A DNA stretch of 52,830 nucleotides from Pirellulaceae bacterium. Lineage in GTDB: Bacteria; Planctomycetota; Planctomycetia; Pirellulales; Thermoguttaceae. Every line of letters starts with the position of its first letter. The stretch's first letter is position 1. The position numbers and the translations under genes were made by a program. The DNA is taken from NCBI GenBank assembly GCA_012744395.1, contig JAAYCB010000314.1, forward strand, positions 1-52,830, read 5' to 3'. Positions 43,615-51,180 of the stretch are shown one piece after another. A model generated the notes under the pieces. That model searched no databases. It was not told the origin of the DNA and saw only the letters and a program-made list of their open reading frames with translations.

Positions 43615-43894
43615 CGCATCGCTCCTGGCACGGAGGGCGATCCCTCGGAAGCCGGCGCGACGAGCCTGCCCGAACAGGCAGCATCGCGGGCGGGGCGGGA
43701 AAAAAACAGCCCCGGGAGGCGGGAAACCGCCCGGGGAAACCGGTTATTCTATCGCATTCGCACCAAGTGTCAACGCGCTGCAAACCGCCCGACAGAGTGG
43801 GGGCCGTGCTGACCCGCGCGCGGATCCAACCCAAGATCAGGAGAGGAGGGTTCAGGGTTCAGTTCTCGCTGCCCACCTCGTTCCCACCCGATCT

Positions 43895-43920
43895 CGTTCC
43901 CAAGCTCCGGCTTGGGAACG
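43895..43920. repeat. GTTCCCAAGCTCCGGCTTGG palindrome, copy 2
   Basis: A perfect 26-bp palindrome (CGTTCCCAAGC / GCTTGGGAACG around TCCG) 42 bases before the ybaK-like ATG. One difference in the centre from 40387-40410. A partial CGTTCCCA copy lies just before at 43879-43886. Confidence 0.8.
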
Positions 43921-43961
43921 TGGCGGAAGGCCCGCCTCCATAACAGACAGGAGAACAACCG

Positions 43962-44429
43962 ATGTCTGAACGCGTCTTTGACCGACTGGAAGACCTCCTC
44001 GATCGGCACGGCGTCCAATACGATGTCCTCCGACACGAGGCGGTCCACACAAGCCAACAGGCCGCGCGTGTTCGGGGCACGCCGCTGGCCAGCGGCGCCA
44101 AAGCGCTGATCTGCAAGGGCGACGACCGGGTCGTGATGTTCGTCCTCCCCGCCGATCGCCGGCTCGACAGCCGCGAAATTCGCCGCCAGCAGAACTGGCG
44201 GAGACTCCGCTTCCTGAGCCGCGAGGAAGTCTTCGAACTGACGGGGCTCGAACCCGGCGCGATCCCGCCGTTCGGCCAGCTTTTCGGGTTGCCGACGCTC
44301 TGCGACCGGCGACTCGGAGAGAACGAGCGGATCAACTTCAATGCCGGCGACCACTGCATCTCGGTCGGTATGAACTACGCCGATTATGTTCGCACCGAGA
44401 GCCCCGAACTGGGCGAATTCGCGGAATAA
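43962..44429 (+). CDS. YbaK/EbsC-type aminoacyl-tRNA deacylase-like protein
   Basis: 155 residues, ATG with AGGAG eight bases before it. Starts with YDVLRHEAVHTSQQAARVRG, then the conserved SGAKALICKGDDRVVMFVLP region with Lys, followed by FLSREEVFELTGLEPGAIPP and FGQLFGLPTLCDRRLGEN, and a last strand with NAGDHCISVGMNYADY. This is the YbaK/ProX fold; members hydrolyse mischarged tRNAs such as Cys-tRNA(Pro) or Ala-tRNA(Pro). Which tRNA it serves cannot be told. It is convergent with the frameshifted glycosyltransferase, 3 bases apart. It could also be a free-standing INS-like editing domain. Confidence 0.85.
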   Translation: MSERVFDRLEDLLDRHGVQYDVLRHEAVHTSQQAARVRGTPLASGAKALICKGDDRVVMFVLPADRRLDSREIRRQQNWRRLRFLSREEVFELTGLEPGAIPPFGQLFGLPTLCDRRLGENERINFNAGDHCISVGMNYADYVRTESPELGEFAE

Positions 44430-44432
44430 CGT

Positions 44433-45277
44433 CTACTCGCGGCCCCGGCTGAGATCGCCGACAATCGTCCTGCAACGAAACACCGTGTCGCGGAAATGGC
44501 GGGACGCGAACCGCCGGGGCTCGCGGGCCAGCCGGTACAGCCATTCGGCGCAGGCCCGCTCGATCCATCGCGGGGCCCTGCCAGCGCTGCCGGCAATCAA
44601 GTCAGCGATGCGCCAACTTCCACGCACGCCGGCACGCCCATCGCCGCACAGTGCCGGTCAATCCACAGCTCGCCCCTGGGTTGCCCGAGGGCGGCGAAAA
44701 GAATGTCGGGGCGGGCGGAGCGAATTCGCCGGACCAGCGCTGCGTGGTCCGAGGCCTCGATCCCGCCGAACTCGGGCGTCTCAACGCCGGCGACCGCAAG
44801 CCTCGGATGACGCGTCAGCAGGCGATCGGCCGCCCGGCGTGCGCCCCCTTGGGCAGCGCCGAGAAAGAACACCCGATAACCTCGCGCTTCCGCCCGGCAG
44901 GAAAGCAGCTCAACCAACGCGGCCCCGGCGACGCACTGCGGCAGCGGTCGGCCGGTCAGCCGGGCATACCAGATCAGCGGCATGCCGTCGGCGGTGATAA
45001 ACGCCGCCCGCGAATTCACATTGCCCAGGTGCGGCTCGCGAGCCGAGAGCCGCGCGTAATGCAGATTGGCCGTAATGAAAAACGCGGGGTCTCCCCGCTC
45101 GATCAGGTCGTCGATCCGGGCCAGCACCCCCGCTGTGCCCATCCGAGCCAGCGGCAGGCCCCAGACGCGGACCGTCTCAATCGGCGGATTCGGAGGAAAA
45201 TCGTTCTCCGCCGCCTGCGGCGGCAGGATGGCAGCCAGCTCTTGGATATCCAGCCCGCTTTGGGATTCAGTAAGCAT
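44433..45277 (-). pseudogene. WecG/TagA/CpsF-family glycosyltransferase, frameshifted near its C terminus
   Basis: From ATG 45277 (GGAG upstream) the frame encodes about 220 residues with family marks: FFITANLHYARL, FITADGMPLIWYARLTGRPL, YRVFFLGAAQGGARRAADRL, ILFAALGQPRGELWID and CVEVGASL, then stops at 44597. The remaining family C terminus (DLIAGSAGRAPRWIERACAE, WLYRLAREPRRF) continues in the next frame to 44433. A one-base loss at about 44601-44606 accounts for it. These enzymes add N-acetylmannosaminuronic acid or similar sugars to lipid-linked surface polysaccharide. The lost tail contributes to membrane docking and catalysis in TagA, so the short form is likely impaired. An error in the assembly is the main alternative. 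Confidence 0.8.
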
Positions 45278-45408
45278 TGTTGACTCCCTCGCCAAGGGGG
45301 TGGTGGCACTTGCTCCGTGGACTACTCAAGTATGGGACACGCGAAAGCACCGGGAGGCGAGAGCTACGTTGTTTTGGGAGAGAGCCGGCCGCGGATGTAG
45401 TCCGAAGC

Positions 45409-45559
45409 CGAAAGATCCGCCGGGCAAGCCGGCGGGATTTAGCGAAAGATCCGCCGGGCAAGCCGGCGGGATTTAGCGAAAGATCCGCCGGGCAAGCCGG
45501 CGGGTTTAGCGAAAGATCCGCCGGGCAAGCCGGCGGGTTTAGCGAAAGATCCGCCGGGA
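45409..45559. repeat. 33/34-bp tandem array (4 full copies plus a part)
   Basis: Units at 45409-45442 (34), 45443-45476 (34), 45477-45509 (33), 45510-45542 (33) and a broken fifth to about 45559. Consensus CGAAAGATCCGCCGGGCAAG then CCGGCGGG(A)TTTAG. Each unit holds a 7-bp hairpin CCGCCGG-GCAAG-CCGGCGG. The first two copies have an extra A. No spacers between units, so not a CRISPR. It occupies the 302-base gap between the glycosyltransferase and flavodoxin-type genes, which has no other gene. Confidence 0.92.
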
Positions 45560-45579
45560 TTTTGCCTGAACGTTTGCCC

Positions 45580-46203
45580 CTACCGGGATCGCGCGGTGCG
45601 CGCGAGCAACCGGCCGGCGGCTTGGGCCTTCTTGACCTGGGAAGGTGTCAGTCGCTGCTTCTCTTCTCCGCAGACCGCGCCGAAATAGAGCTTGCGGACG
45701 ACCTTCGCCCCGAGCAGTCGGGCGGCGCTCTTCATCACGCCCGTCGGGTTGGGCAGCAGCCAGCGCCCGAGAAAAGCCGGGCAGGCGCTGGCGGTCATGA
45801 CGACCGCTTTCTTGTCGCATTTCTTGACCCGGGGTTTCGGCAGCGAGTTGCGACCCCACGGCCAATAGACATACACCAGAAGCCGTTCCAGAAATCGCTT
45901 CATCAGGGCCGTGACGCTAAAGAAATTCACGGGGGCCGCCAGAACGATCCCGTCGGCGCGGTCGAGCGCATCGCAAATCGCCGCCATCTGGTCGTCGAAG
46001 ATGCAGTCCGTGCGGCGCACCTCCGGCGCCTTGGGGCCAGTGCATTTGCGGCAGTTTGTGCAGAATTCGATCGACTTCTCCTTCAAGTCGATCTTTTCAA
46101 CCTCGGCGCCTTCCTCGCGAGCGGCTTGGAGAATCGCGTCGACCGTCTGCTCGATGATGCCGTCGCGGCGGTAAGTGCCCATGATGGCGACGATCCGGGT
46201 CAT
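45580..46203 (-). CDS. Flavodoxin/NADPH-dependent FMN reductase family protein with Cys cluster
   Basis: 207 residues. It starts MTRIVAIMGTYRRDGIIEQT, the FMN phosphate-binding loop of the family, and has FCTNCRKCTG plus a further Cys in RTDCIFDDQM, the CxxCxxC...C arrangement of iron-sulfur-flavoprotein-like members. The flavodoxin fold continues with ADGIVLAAPVNFFSVTALMK and AVVMTASACPAFLGRWLLP. It is likely a cytoplasmic flavoprotein, an oxidoreductase of unknown partner. The Cys set may bind a [4Fe-4S] cluster (inference). The gene is followed on its downstream side by the tandem array. Confidence 0.82.
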   Translation of the reverse strand: MTRIVAIMGTYRRDGIIEQTVDAILQAAREEGAEVEKIDLKEKSIEFCTNCRKCTGPKAPEVRRTDCIFDDQMAAICDALDRADGIVLAAPVNFFSVTALMKRFLERLLVYVYWPWGRNSLPKPRVKKCDKKAVVMTASACPAFLGRWLLPNPTGVMKSAARLLGAKVVRKLYFGAVCGEEKQRLTPSQVKKAQAAGRLLARTARSR

Positions 46204-46392
46204 CCGACTGGCTCTCGTTGTGCATGGTTTGATTGACAGACTCGCTCACGCGGACTCCAATGGATCGTTTGGAAACCGTCGGCCAGCGGCGAGGATTGGC
46301 AACAGGCCACGGACGCTGCCCTTGGAGCCCCTCTGTTGGGGTGTGAGCGATTGGGATGATTGTAGCAGATTCGCGGTTGAGGAAATAGCCTG

Positions 46393-47382
46393 ATGAACGT
46401 ATTGGTGACCGGCGGGGCAGGTTATATCGGATCGCACGCCGTCAAGCTGCTGGTCGAGGCCGGGCACAAGACGGTCGTGATCGACAACCTCGACCGGGGC
46501 CATCGCGAGGCCCTGGACGCTCGGGCCGCCTTCTACGAATTGCCGCTGTGCGACACCGCCCAAATCGTCCGAATCCTGGAGGAACACGCAATCGAGTGCG
46601 TGATGCACTTCGCCGCCTTGGCGTACGTGGGCGAATCGGTCGAGCGGCCGCTCGATTACTACGACAACAACACGAGCGGCGCGGTGAGCCTGTTGAAGGC
46701 GATGCGGGCGGTCGGGGTGAGGCGGTTTGTCTTCAGCTCGACGTGCGCGACCTATGGCCAGCCAGATCGCGTCCCGATCGTCGAGACGATGGCCCAGCAG
46801 CCGATCAGCCCCTACGGTTGGTCGAAATGGTGCGTTGAGCGGATTCTGAAGGACATGGCGGCCGCCGATCCCGAATTCGCCTTCGCGGCCCTGCGCTATT
46901 TCAACGTAGCCGGCGCCGCGGCCGACGGTTCGCTCGGCGAGGACCACCGGCCGGAGACCCACTTGATCCCGCTGATCTTGCAGGTAGCGCTCGGGCAGCG
47001 GGAGAAGCTGACCGTCTTCGGCACGGACTATCCCACGCCCGACGGCACGTGCATCCGCGATTACATCCACGTGGAAGACCTCTGCCAGGCCCACGGCGTG
47101 GCGATGGATGCCCTCAAGCCGGGCGAGGCCCGCTTCTACAACCTGGGAATCGGCCGCGGCTACTCGGTCCGCGAGGTCCTCCAGTCGGCCCAGCGCGTCA
47201 CCGGGCGCCAAATCGCCGTCGAATACGGCCCGCGGCGCTGCGGCGACCCGGCCGAACTCTACGCCGACTCGACGAAGGTCCAGGCGGAGCTCGGCTGGAA
47301 GCCGCGCTACACCGAGATCGACCAGATCGTCGCCACCGCCTGGAACTGGCAGAAAAACCACCCGCACGGATATGATCGGTAA
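46393..47382 (+). CDS. galE: UDP-glucose 4-epimerase
   Basis: 329 residues. NAD-binding start MNVLVTGGAGYIGSHAVKLL, then IDNLDRGHREAL, HFAALAYVGESVERPLDYYD, FSSTCATYG, catalytic Tyr141-x3-Lys145 in YGWSKW, LRYFNVAGA, and CIRDYIHVEDLCQAH. These are the full GalE signature; it interconverts UDP-glucose and UDP-galactose for surface polysaccharides. ATG 46393 follows GAGGAAA. The sequence is typical in length. It stands next to glycosyltransferase and flavodoxin genes but not clearly in an operon. It could act on UDP-GlcNAc as well. Confidence 0.95.
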   Translation: MNVLVTGGAGYIGSHAVKLLVEAGHKTVVIDNLDRGHREALDARAAFYELPLCDTAQIVRILEEHAIECVMHFAALAYVGESVERPLDYYDNNTSGAVSLLKAMRAVGVRRFVFSSTCATYGQPDRVPIVETMAQQPISPYGWSKWCVERILKDMAAADPEFAFAALRYFNVAGAAADGSLGEDHRPETHLIPLILQVALGQREKLTVFGTDYPTPDGTCIRDYIHVEDLCQAHGVAMDALKPGEARFYNLGIGRGYSVREVLQSAQRVTGRQIAVEYGPRRCGDPAELYADSTKVQAELGWKPRYTEIDQIVATAWNWQKNHPHGYDR

Positions 47383-47534
47383 GCGGGTGACAAACGGGCC
47401 AATTCACACAGCCCGATCCGCACAGCGGGGGGACCTTCCCCCAAGTGGTAATCCCAAAATGTGACAGAAGGGCTATCCCCCGTGAAGAATTCTGCTAACA
47501 TAGGGGTATAGGGATAGGCAAATGGCCATTAGGA

Positions 47535-47566
47535 GGGGGGACGTCGTGGTGCCCACGACACCCCCC
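47535..47566. terminator. Strong hairpin between galE and the response regulator
   Basis: GGGGGG (47535-47540), AC, GTCGTG (47543-47548), loop GTGCC, CACGAC (47554-47559), A, CCCCCC (47561-47566). Twelve base pairs with one small internal bulge and no T-run. It may end galE transcripts or structure the 5' leader of the next gene. The rest of 47383-47899 (517 bases) has no gene. Confidence 0.6.
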
Positions 47567-47899
47567 ATCAGGCCGCGCGGCTATCCCCGGACTGAGGAAA
47601 ACGGAACAGACATGTCAGGGCGATTTTTTCGATCTGCCTGGCCATCGGTGGAGGTCTCCCCTGCCGGGTGATGGTTCGGTCCCGTCAGGGGCAGTTTTCG
47701 ACTGCGGTTCGCGGATCGGTTTTTTTGCAGCCACTGGTTCTCGTGCCTGTTGAAGGTCGCTCTTTTCTGTTCCAGAGGAAATCCAGAACAGGGATTGTCG
47801 CGGGATTCAGCCTTTGCGGAACTCGGGCCTCTGCCGGGGGGCCCGCCGCGTTGGTCCGCGCGAGGCGTCACGGTAGGGTTTGCATGATCGGAGGATCTC

Positions 47900-48535
47900 A
47901 TGAGCAAATTGAAGTTATTGATCGCTGACGACCACGAAGTTGTCCGCAGCGGATTGAAGGTGTTGCTGGCCGACACGGACGTGGAAATCGTCGCGGAGGT
48001 CGGCACCGGCGAAGAAGCGGTCAAGTATGCCATGGAGAACGACCCGGACGTGGTACTGCTCGACATCCGCATGCCGAAGGGAGACGGTCTGACGGCCTTG
48101 GGGCGGATCAAGCTCGAGAAGCCCGACATGCCGGTTCTGATGCTCTCCACGTTCGACAATCCGACCTACATCGCCCGATCCGTGGCGCTCGGGGCGAGCG
48201 GCTACTTGCTGAAGGGCTGCACGCGCGAGCAGTTGCTCAACGCAATCCGCATGGCAGCCAGCGGCGAAAGCGCGTGGACGCGCGACGAATTGCGGCGTGT
48301 GACCGGCGCGCTGGCCACTCCGCGACTGGCGGCGGATGTCGAAGTGCCGCTGACCCAGCGCGAGAGCGAGGTGCTTCGCCAGCTCGCCTTCGGCCTGACG
48401 AACAAGGAGATTGCCCAGGCGCTGCACATCAGCTACGAGACGGTCAAGGAGCACGTCCAGCACATCCTGCGAAAGATCGGCGTGTCGGATCGGACGCAGG
48501 CGGCTGTCTGGGCGGTCCGCAAACAGTTGGTGTGA
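47900..48535 (+). CDS. NarL/LuxR-family response regulator, orphan
   Basis: 211 residues, ATG seven bases after CGGAGG (47889-47894). Receiver domain: ADD at 9-11 (acidic pocket), phosphoacceptor Asp55 in VVLLDIRMP, Ser83 in MLSTFD, Lys105 in YLLKG. DNA-binding GerE/LuxR helix-turn-helix from about 151: LTQRESEVLRQLAFGLTNKE, IAQALHISYETVKEHVQHIL. A classical two-domain NarL regulator; phosphorylation by a histidine kinase should permit DNA binding. No kinase lies in the window. The leader is long and holds a strong hairpin. Target genes unknown; the enolase-NamZ genes downstream are the nearest same-strand candidates. Confidence 0.93.
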   Translation: MSKLKLLIADDHEVVRSGLKVLLADTDVEIVAEVGTGEEAVKYAMENDPDVVLLDIRMPKGDGLTALGRIKLEKPDMPVLMLSTFDNPTYIARSVALGASGYLLKGCTREQLLNAIRMAASGESAWTRDELRRVTGALATPRLAADVEVPLTQRESEVLRQLAFGLTNKEIAQALHISYETVKEHVQHILRKIGVSDRTQAAVWAVRKQLV

Positions 48536-48895
48536 GGCATCGCGCCGGCCGGCCGCCGGCGCCGGGCAGCGTCGCCCAGACCGCCGATCGCAGGGCGCGG
48601 AGCCGGCGAGCCAATCGCCCGCTTCGCGCCCTTTCTGCATGTTCCTCTTTCCTCCGCGCACCGATCGGCGATTTTCAGCGCGCGGATCCACTACGGCGAT
48701 TCTGCCGGCGATGTCTCTCCGGCGGCTTGCCATCCGCGGCGGAAATCGGCTAGGATGGCCGCTGCGGCCGGCCGGGGGGGAGGGCTGGCTGGGTCGCCCG
48801 GGGCCCGCACCGGCCGCGTCATCGCGGGTGCGGCCGGACGCAGAGCGCCGACGTGGACCCGTCACGCGAGGAATCGATCGGAAAGGGAGTGGACC
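48536..48895. other. Gap before the enolase-superfamily gene
   Basis: 360 GC-rich bases with no supported gene and no clear promoter box. The gene at 48896 has an in-frame extension to 48755, but its sequence there is low-complexity and out of family. Confidence 0.4.
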
Positions 48896-50245
48896 ATGCC
48901 CAAGCCAACCGACATTCGCCTGCTTGAAGTCGTCTCGGAGACGGAGCAATTCAACTACCGGACGCCGATAAAATTCGGCGGCCGGGTTGTATCCGACGTC
49001 GTGCTGCTCCATGTGAAAGCGAAGGTCGAGACCCGCGACGGCCGCCGCGGCGAGGGGTTTGGCTCGATGCCGGTGGGCCACATCTGGGGATGGCCGAGCC
49101 AGTCGGCCTCAAGCGACCAGACCCTGGCGGCGATGACCGCGCTGGGCCGCCTGCTGGCGGACCGGGCGGGGGACTGCAAGGCGGTCGGCCACCCCCTGGA
49201 AATCACCCACGAGCTGGCCGCCGGCTATTCCCGCGCCGCGGACGAAATCACCGCGGCTGCGGGCATCGAGTCGATGCCGCGGCTGGCCCAACTTGTCTCG
49301 GCCAGCCCCCTGGAGGCCGCGATCCACGACGCCTACGGCAAGACCCTGGGCGAAAATTCGTACAACCTGCTCTCCGCCGAGTTCGTCAATCGCGACATCG
49401 GCAGCTATCTGACCGAGCAGTTCGCCGGCGAGTATCTCGATCAATACACGTCGCGGAAGCCAAAGCCCGCGATGCCGCTCTACCACCTCGTCGGGGCACT
49501 CGATCCCTTGACCGATGGCGACATCGCACAGCGGCTCAATGACGGGCTGCCGGAGACGCTGCCGGAGTGGATCGCGTTCAACGGGCTGACCCATTTGAAG
49601 ATCAAGCTCAACGGCGACAATCTCCAGTGGGACGTGGATCGGGTGGTGTCGGTCGAACGGGTCGCCGCCGAGGCCCAGGCCGCACGAGGCTGCCAGAAGT
49701 GGTGCTACTCGGCCGACTTCAATGAGAAGTGCGCCAACGTCCAATACGTGCTGGATTTTCTTGCCAAGGTCGGTGAACAGTCGCCCCAGGCGCTTGCGCG
49801 ACTGCATTACATCGAGCAGCCGACACACCGCGACCTGAAGGCCAATCCGGACAATCGCATGCACGAGGCGGCCAAGATCAAGCCGGTGGTGATCGATGAA
49901 TCGCTGGTCGATTTCGAGAGCCTGGTTCTGAGTCGGGAGCTGGGCTATTCGGGAGTCGCCTTGAAGGCCTGTAAAGGGCACACCGAAGCGCTGCTGATGG
50001 GGGCCGCCGCACAGAAGTTCGGGATGTTTCTCTGCGTCCAGGACTTGACGTGCCCCGGCGCGTCGTTTCTGCATTCGGCTTCGCTCTCGGCCCGAATCCC
50101 GACCGTCGAGGCGATCGAGGGGAACGGCCGCCAGTATTGTCCGGCCGCCAACCGCGGCTGGGCGGAGCGGTTTCCGGAGATGTTCCACGTCACCGACGGG
50201 ACGCTCGGCACCCGGGTTCTCGACGGTCCCGGCCTCGGTTTCTGA
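48896..50245 (+). CDS. Enolase-superfamily (mandelate racemase/muconate lactonizing-like) enzyme
   Basis: 449 residues from ATG 48896, with GGGAG seven bases upstream. Capping domain first (LLEVVSETEQFNYRTPIKFG), then the barrel: base motif LTHLKIKLNG (KxK), metal ligands in SADFNEK (Asp), HYIEQP (Glu) and VIDESL (Asp/Glu), and a final Lys in ALKACKG. The family enolises an alpha-proton of carboxylates, in sugar-acid dehydration, racemisation or related steps; the substrate cannot be read from sequence. Two genes follow on the same strand at 35 and 24 bases, so an operon is likely. No signal peptide, so cytoplasmic, unlike the next two products. Confidence 0.87.
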   Translation: MPKPTDIRLLEVVSETEQFNYRTPIKFGGRVVSDVVLLHVKAKVETRDGRRGEGFGSMPVGHIWGWPSQSASSDQTLAAMTALGRLLADRAGDCKAVGHPLEITHELAAGYSRAADEITAAAGIESMPRLAQLVSASPLEAAIHDAYGKTLGENSYNLLSAEFVNRDIGSYLTEQFAGEYLDQYTSRKPKPAMPLYHLVGALDPLTDGDIAQRLNDGLPETLPEWIAFNGLTHLKIKLNGDNLQWDVDRVVSVERVAAEAQAARGCQKWCYSADFNEKCANVQYVLDFLAKVGEQSPQALARLHYIEQPTHRDLKANPDNRMHEAAKIKPVVIDESLVDFESLVLSRELGYSGVALKACKGHTEALLMGAAAQKFGMFLCVQDLTCPGASFLHSASLSARIPTVEAIEGNGRQYCPAANRGWAERFPEMFHVTDGTLGTRVLDGPGLGF

Positions 50246-50280
50246 GCATCCAATCGCCCTGTTTTTCGGAGACCTGATCC

Positions 50281-51156
50281 ATGCACAAGCTTCTGCCGTG
50301 GATTTCCGCCTGCCTGGCATTGTTCGTTGTCTCTTGCTCCGCGGCGCGGGCCGACGAGGTCGGAACCAGCAAGAGCTTCGCGGGGCGCGTGGGCCTCCAG
50401 CTCTACAGCCTGCGCGACCTGCAAAAGGCGCAAGGGGTCGGCGCAACGCTCGATCAGGCCAAGCGCTGGGGCTTCAAGTACGTCGAAGTCGCCAGCCTGG
50501 GAGGCCTGACAGCCGCCGAATTCAAAGCCGAGCTTGACCGCCGCGGCCTGGTGGCCATCGGCTCGCATTTCCCCTATGAACGGCTTCGCGACGACGTCGA
50601 GGGGGTCGCCCGCGACGCCAAGGCGCTGGGAATGCCCTATGCCGGCTGCGCCTGGCTCCCGCACAAGGCCCCCTTCGACGAGAAGCAGTGCCGCGAGGTG
50701 GCCGCGGTGCTGAACCGGGCCGGCGCGGCCCTGGCCAGACATGGCATCAAGTTCTATCTCCACAATCACGGTTATGAATTCCAGCCGTTCGGCGAGGGGA
50801 CGCTCTTCGACCTGCTGATGGCGGAGACCGATCCGCAGACGGTCTTCTTCCAGATGGACGTGTTGTGGGTCGTGCTGCCGGGGCAAGACCCCGTCAAGCT
50901 GCTCGAAAAACACCCGCGGCGGTGGCTGCTGATGCACCTGAAGGACCTGAGGAAGGGAGTCCCCCTGGGGAGCCTGTCGGGCAGCACCGACTTGACGAAC
51001 GACGTGGCGCTGGGAACGGGCCAGGTCGATTTCCCCACGCTGCTGCGAACGGCCCAGCGGATCGGCGTCGAGTACTACTTCATCGAGGACGAATCGCCGA
51101 CGGCCATCGAGCAGATTCCGCGGAGCCTGCGGTTCCTGGAATCGGTCGAGTGGTAG
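50281..51156 (+). CDS. Exported sugar phosphate isomerase/epimerase-like TIM barrel protein
   Basis: 291 residues with a signal peptide at 1-24 (LPWISACLALFVVSCSAARA; the VVSCSA could also serve as a lipobox). AP-endonuclease-2/xylose-isomerase-like fold: VGLQLYSLRDLQK at the start, WGFKYVEVASLGGLTAAEFK, then FYLHNHGYEFQPFGEG (HNH motif), FQMDVLWVVLPGQDP with metal-site Asp, and WLLMHLKDL with His. Planctomycetes carry many such exported barrels; the substrate is unknown. It lies between the enolase-superfamily and NamZ genes, which suggests a shared carbohydrate route. The family is often annotated sugar phosphate isomerase/epimerase. Confidence 0.85.
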   Translation: MHKLLPWISACLALFVVSCSAARADEVGTSKSFAGRVGLQLYSLRDLQKAQGVGATLDQAKRWGFKYVEVASLGGLTAAEFKAELDRRGLVAIGSHFPYERLRDDVEGVARDAKALGMPYAGCAWLPHKAPFDEKQCREVAAVLNRAGAALARHGIKFYLHNHGYEFQPFGEGTLFDLLMAETDPQTVFFQMDVLWVVLPGQDPVKLLEKHPRRWLLMHLKDLRKGVPLGSLSGSTDLTNDVALGTGQVDFPTLLRTAQRIGVEYYFIEDESPTAIEQIPRSLRFLESVEW

Positions 51157-51180
51157 GCCCATCCGGCGGGAGGTGTTCCC

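Noticed and set aside
45409..45559. Tandem array as a CRISPR
   Set aside because: Units are directly adjacent, with no spacers, and no cas gene is nearby.
45277..46236. Plus-strand frame covering the tandem array and the flavodoxin gene
   Set aside because: Its repeats come from the array DNA; the rest is the mirror of the flavodoxin-family gene.
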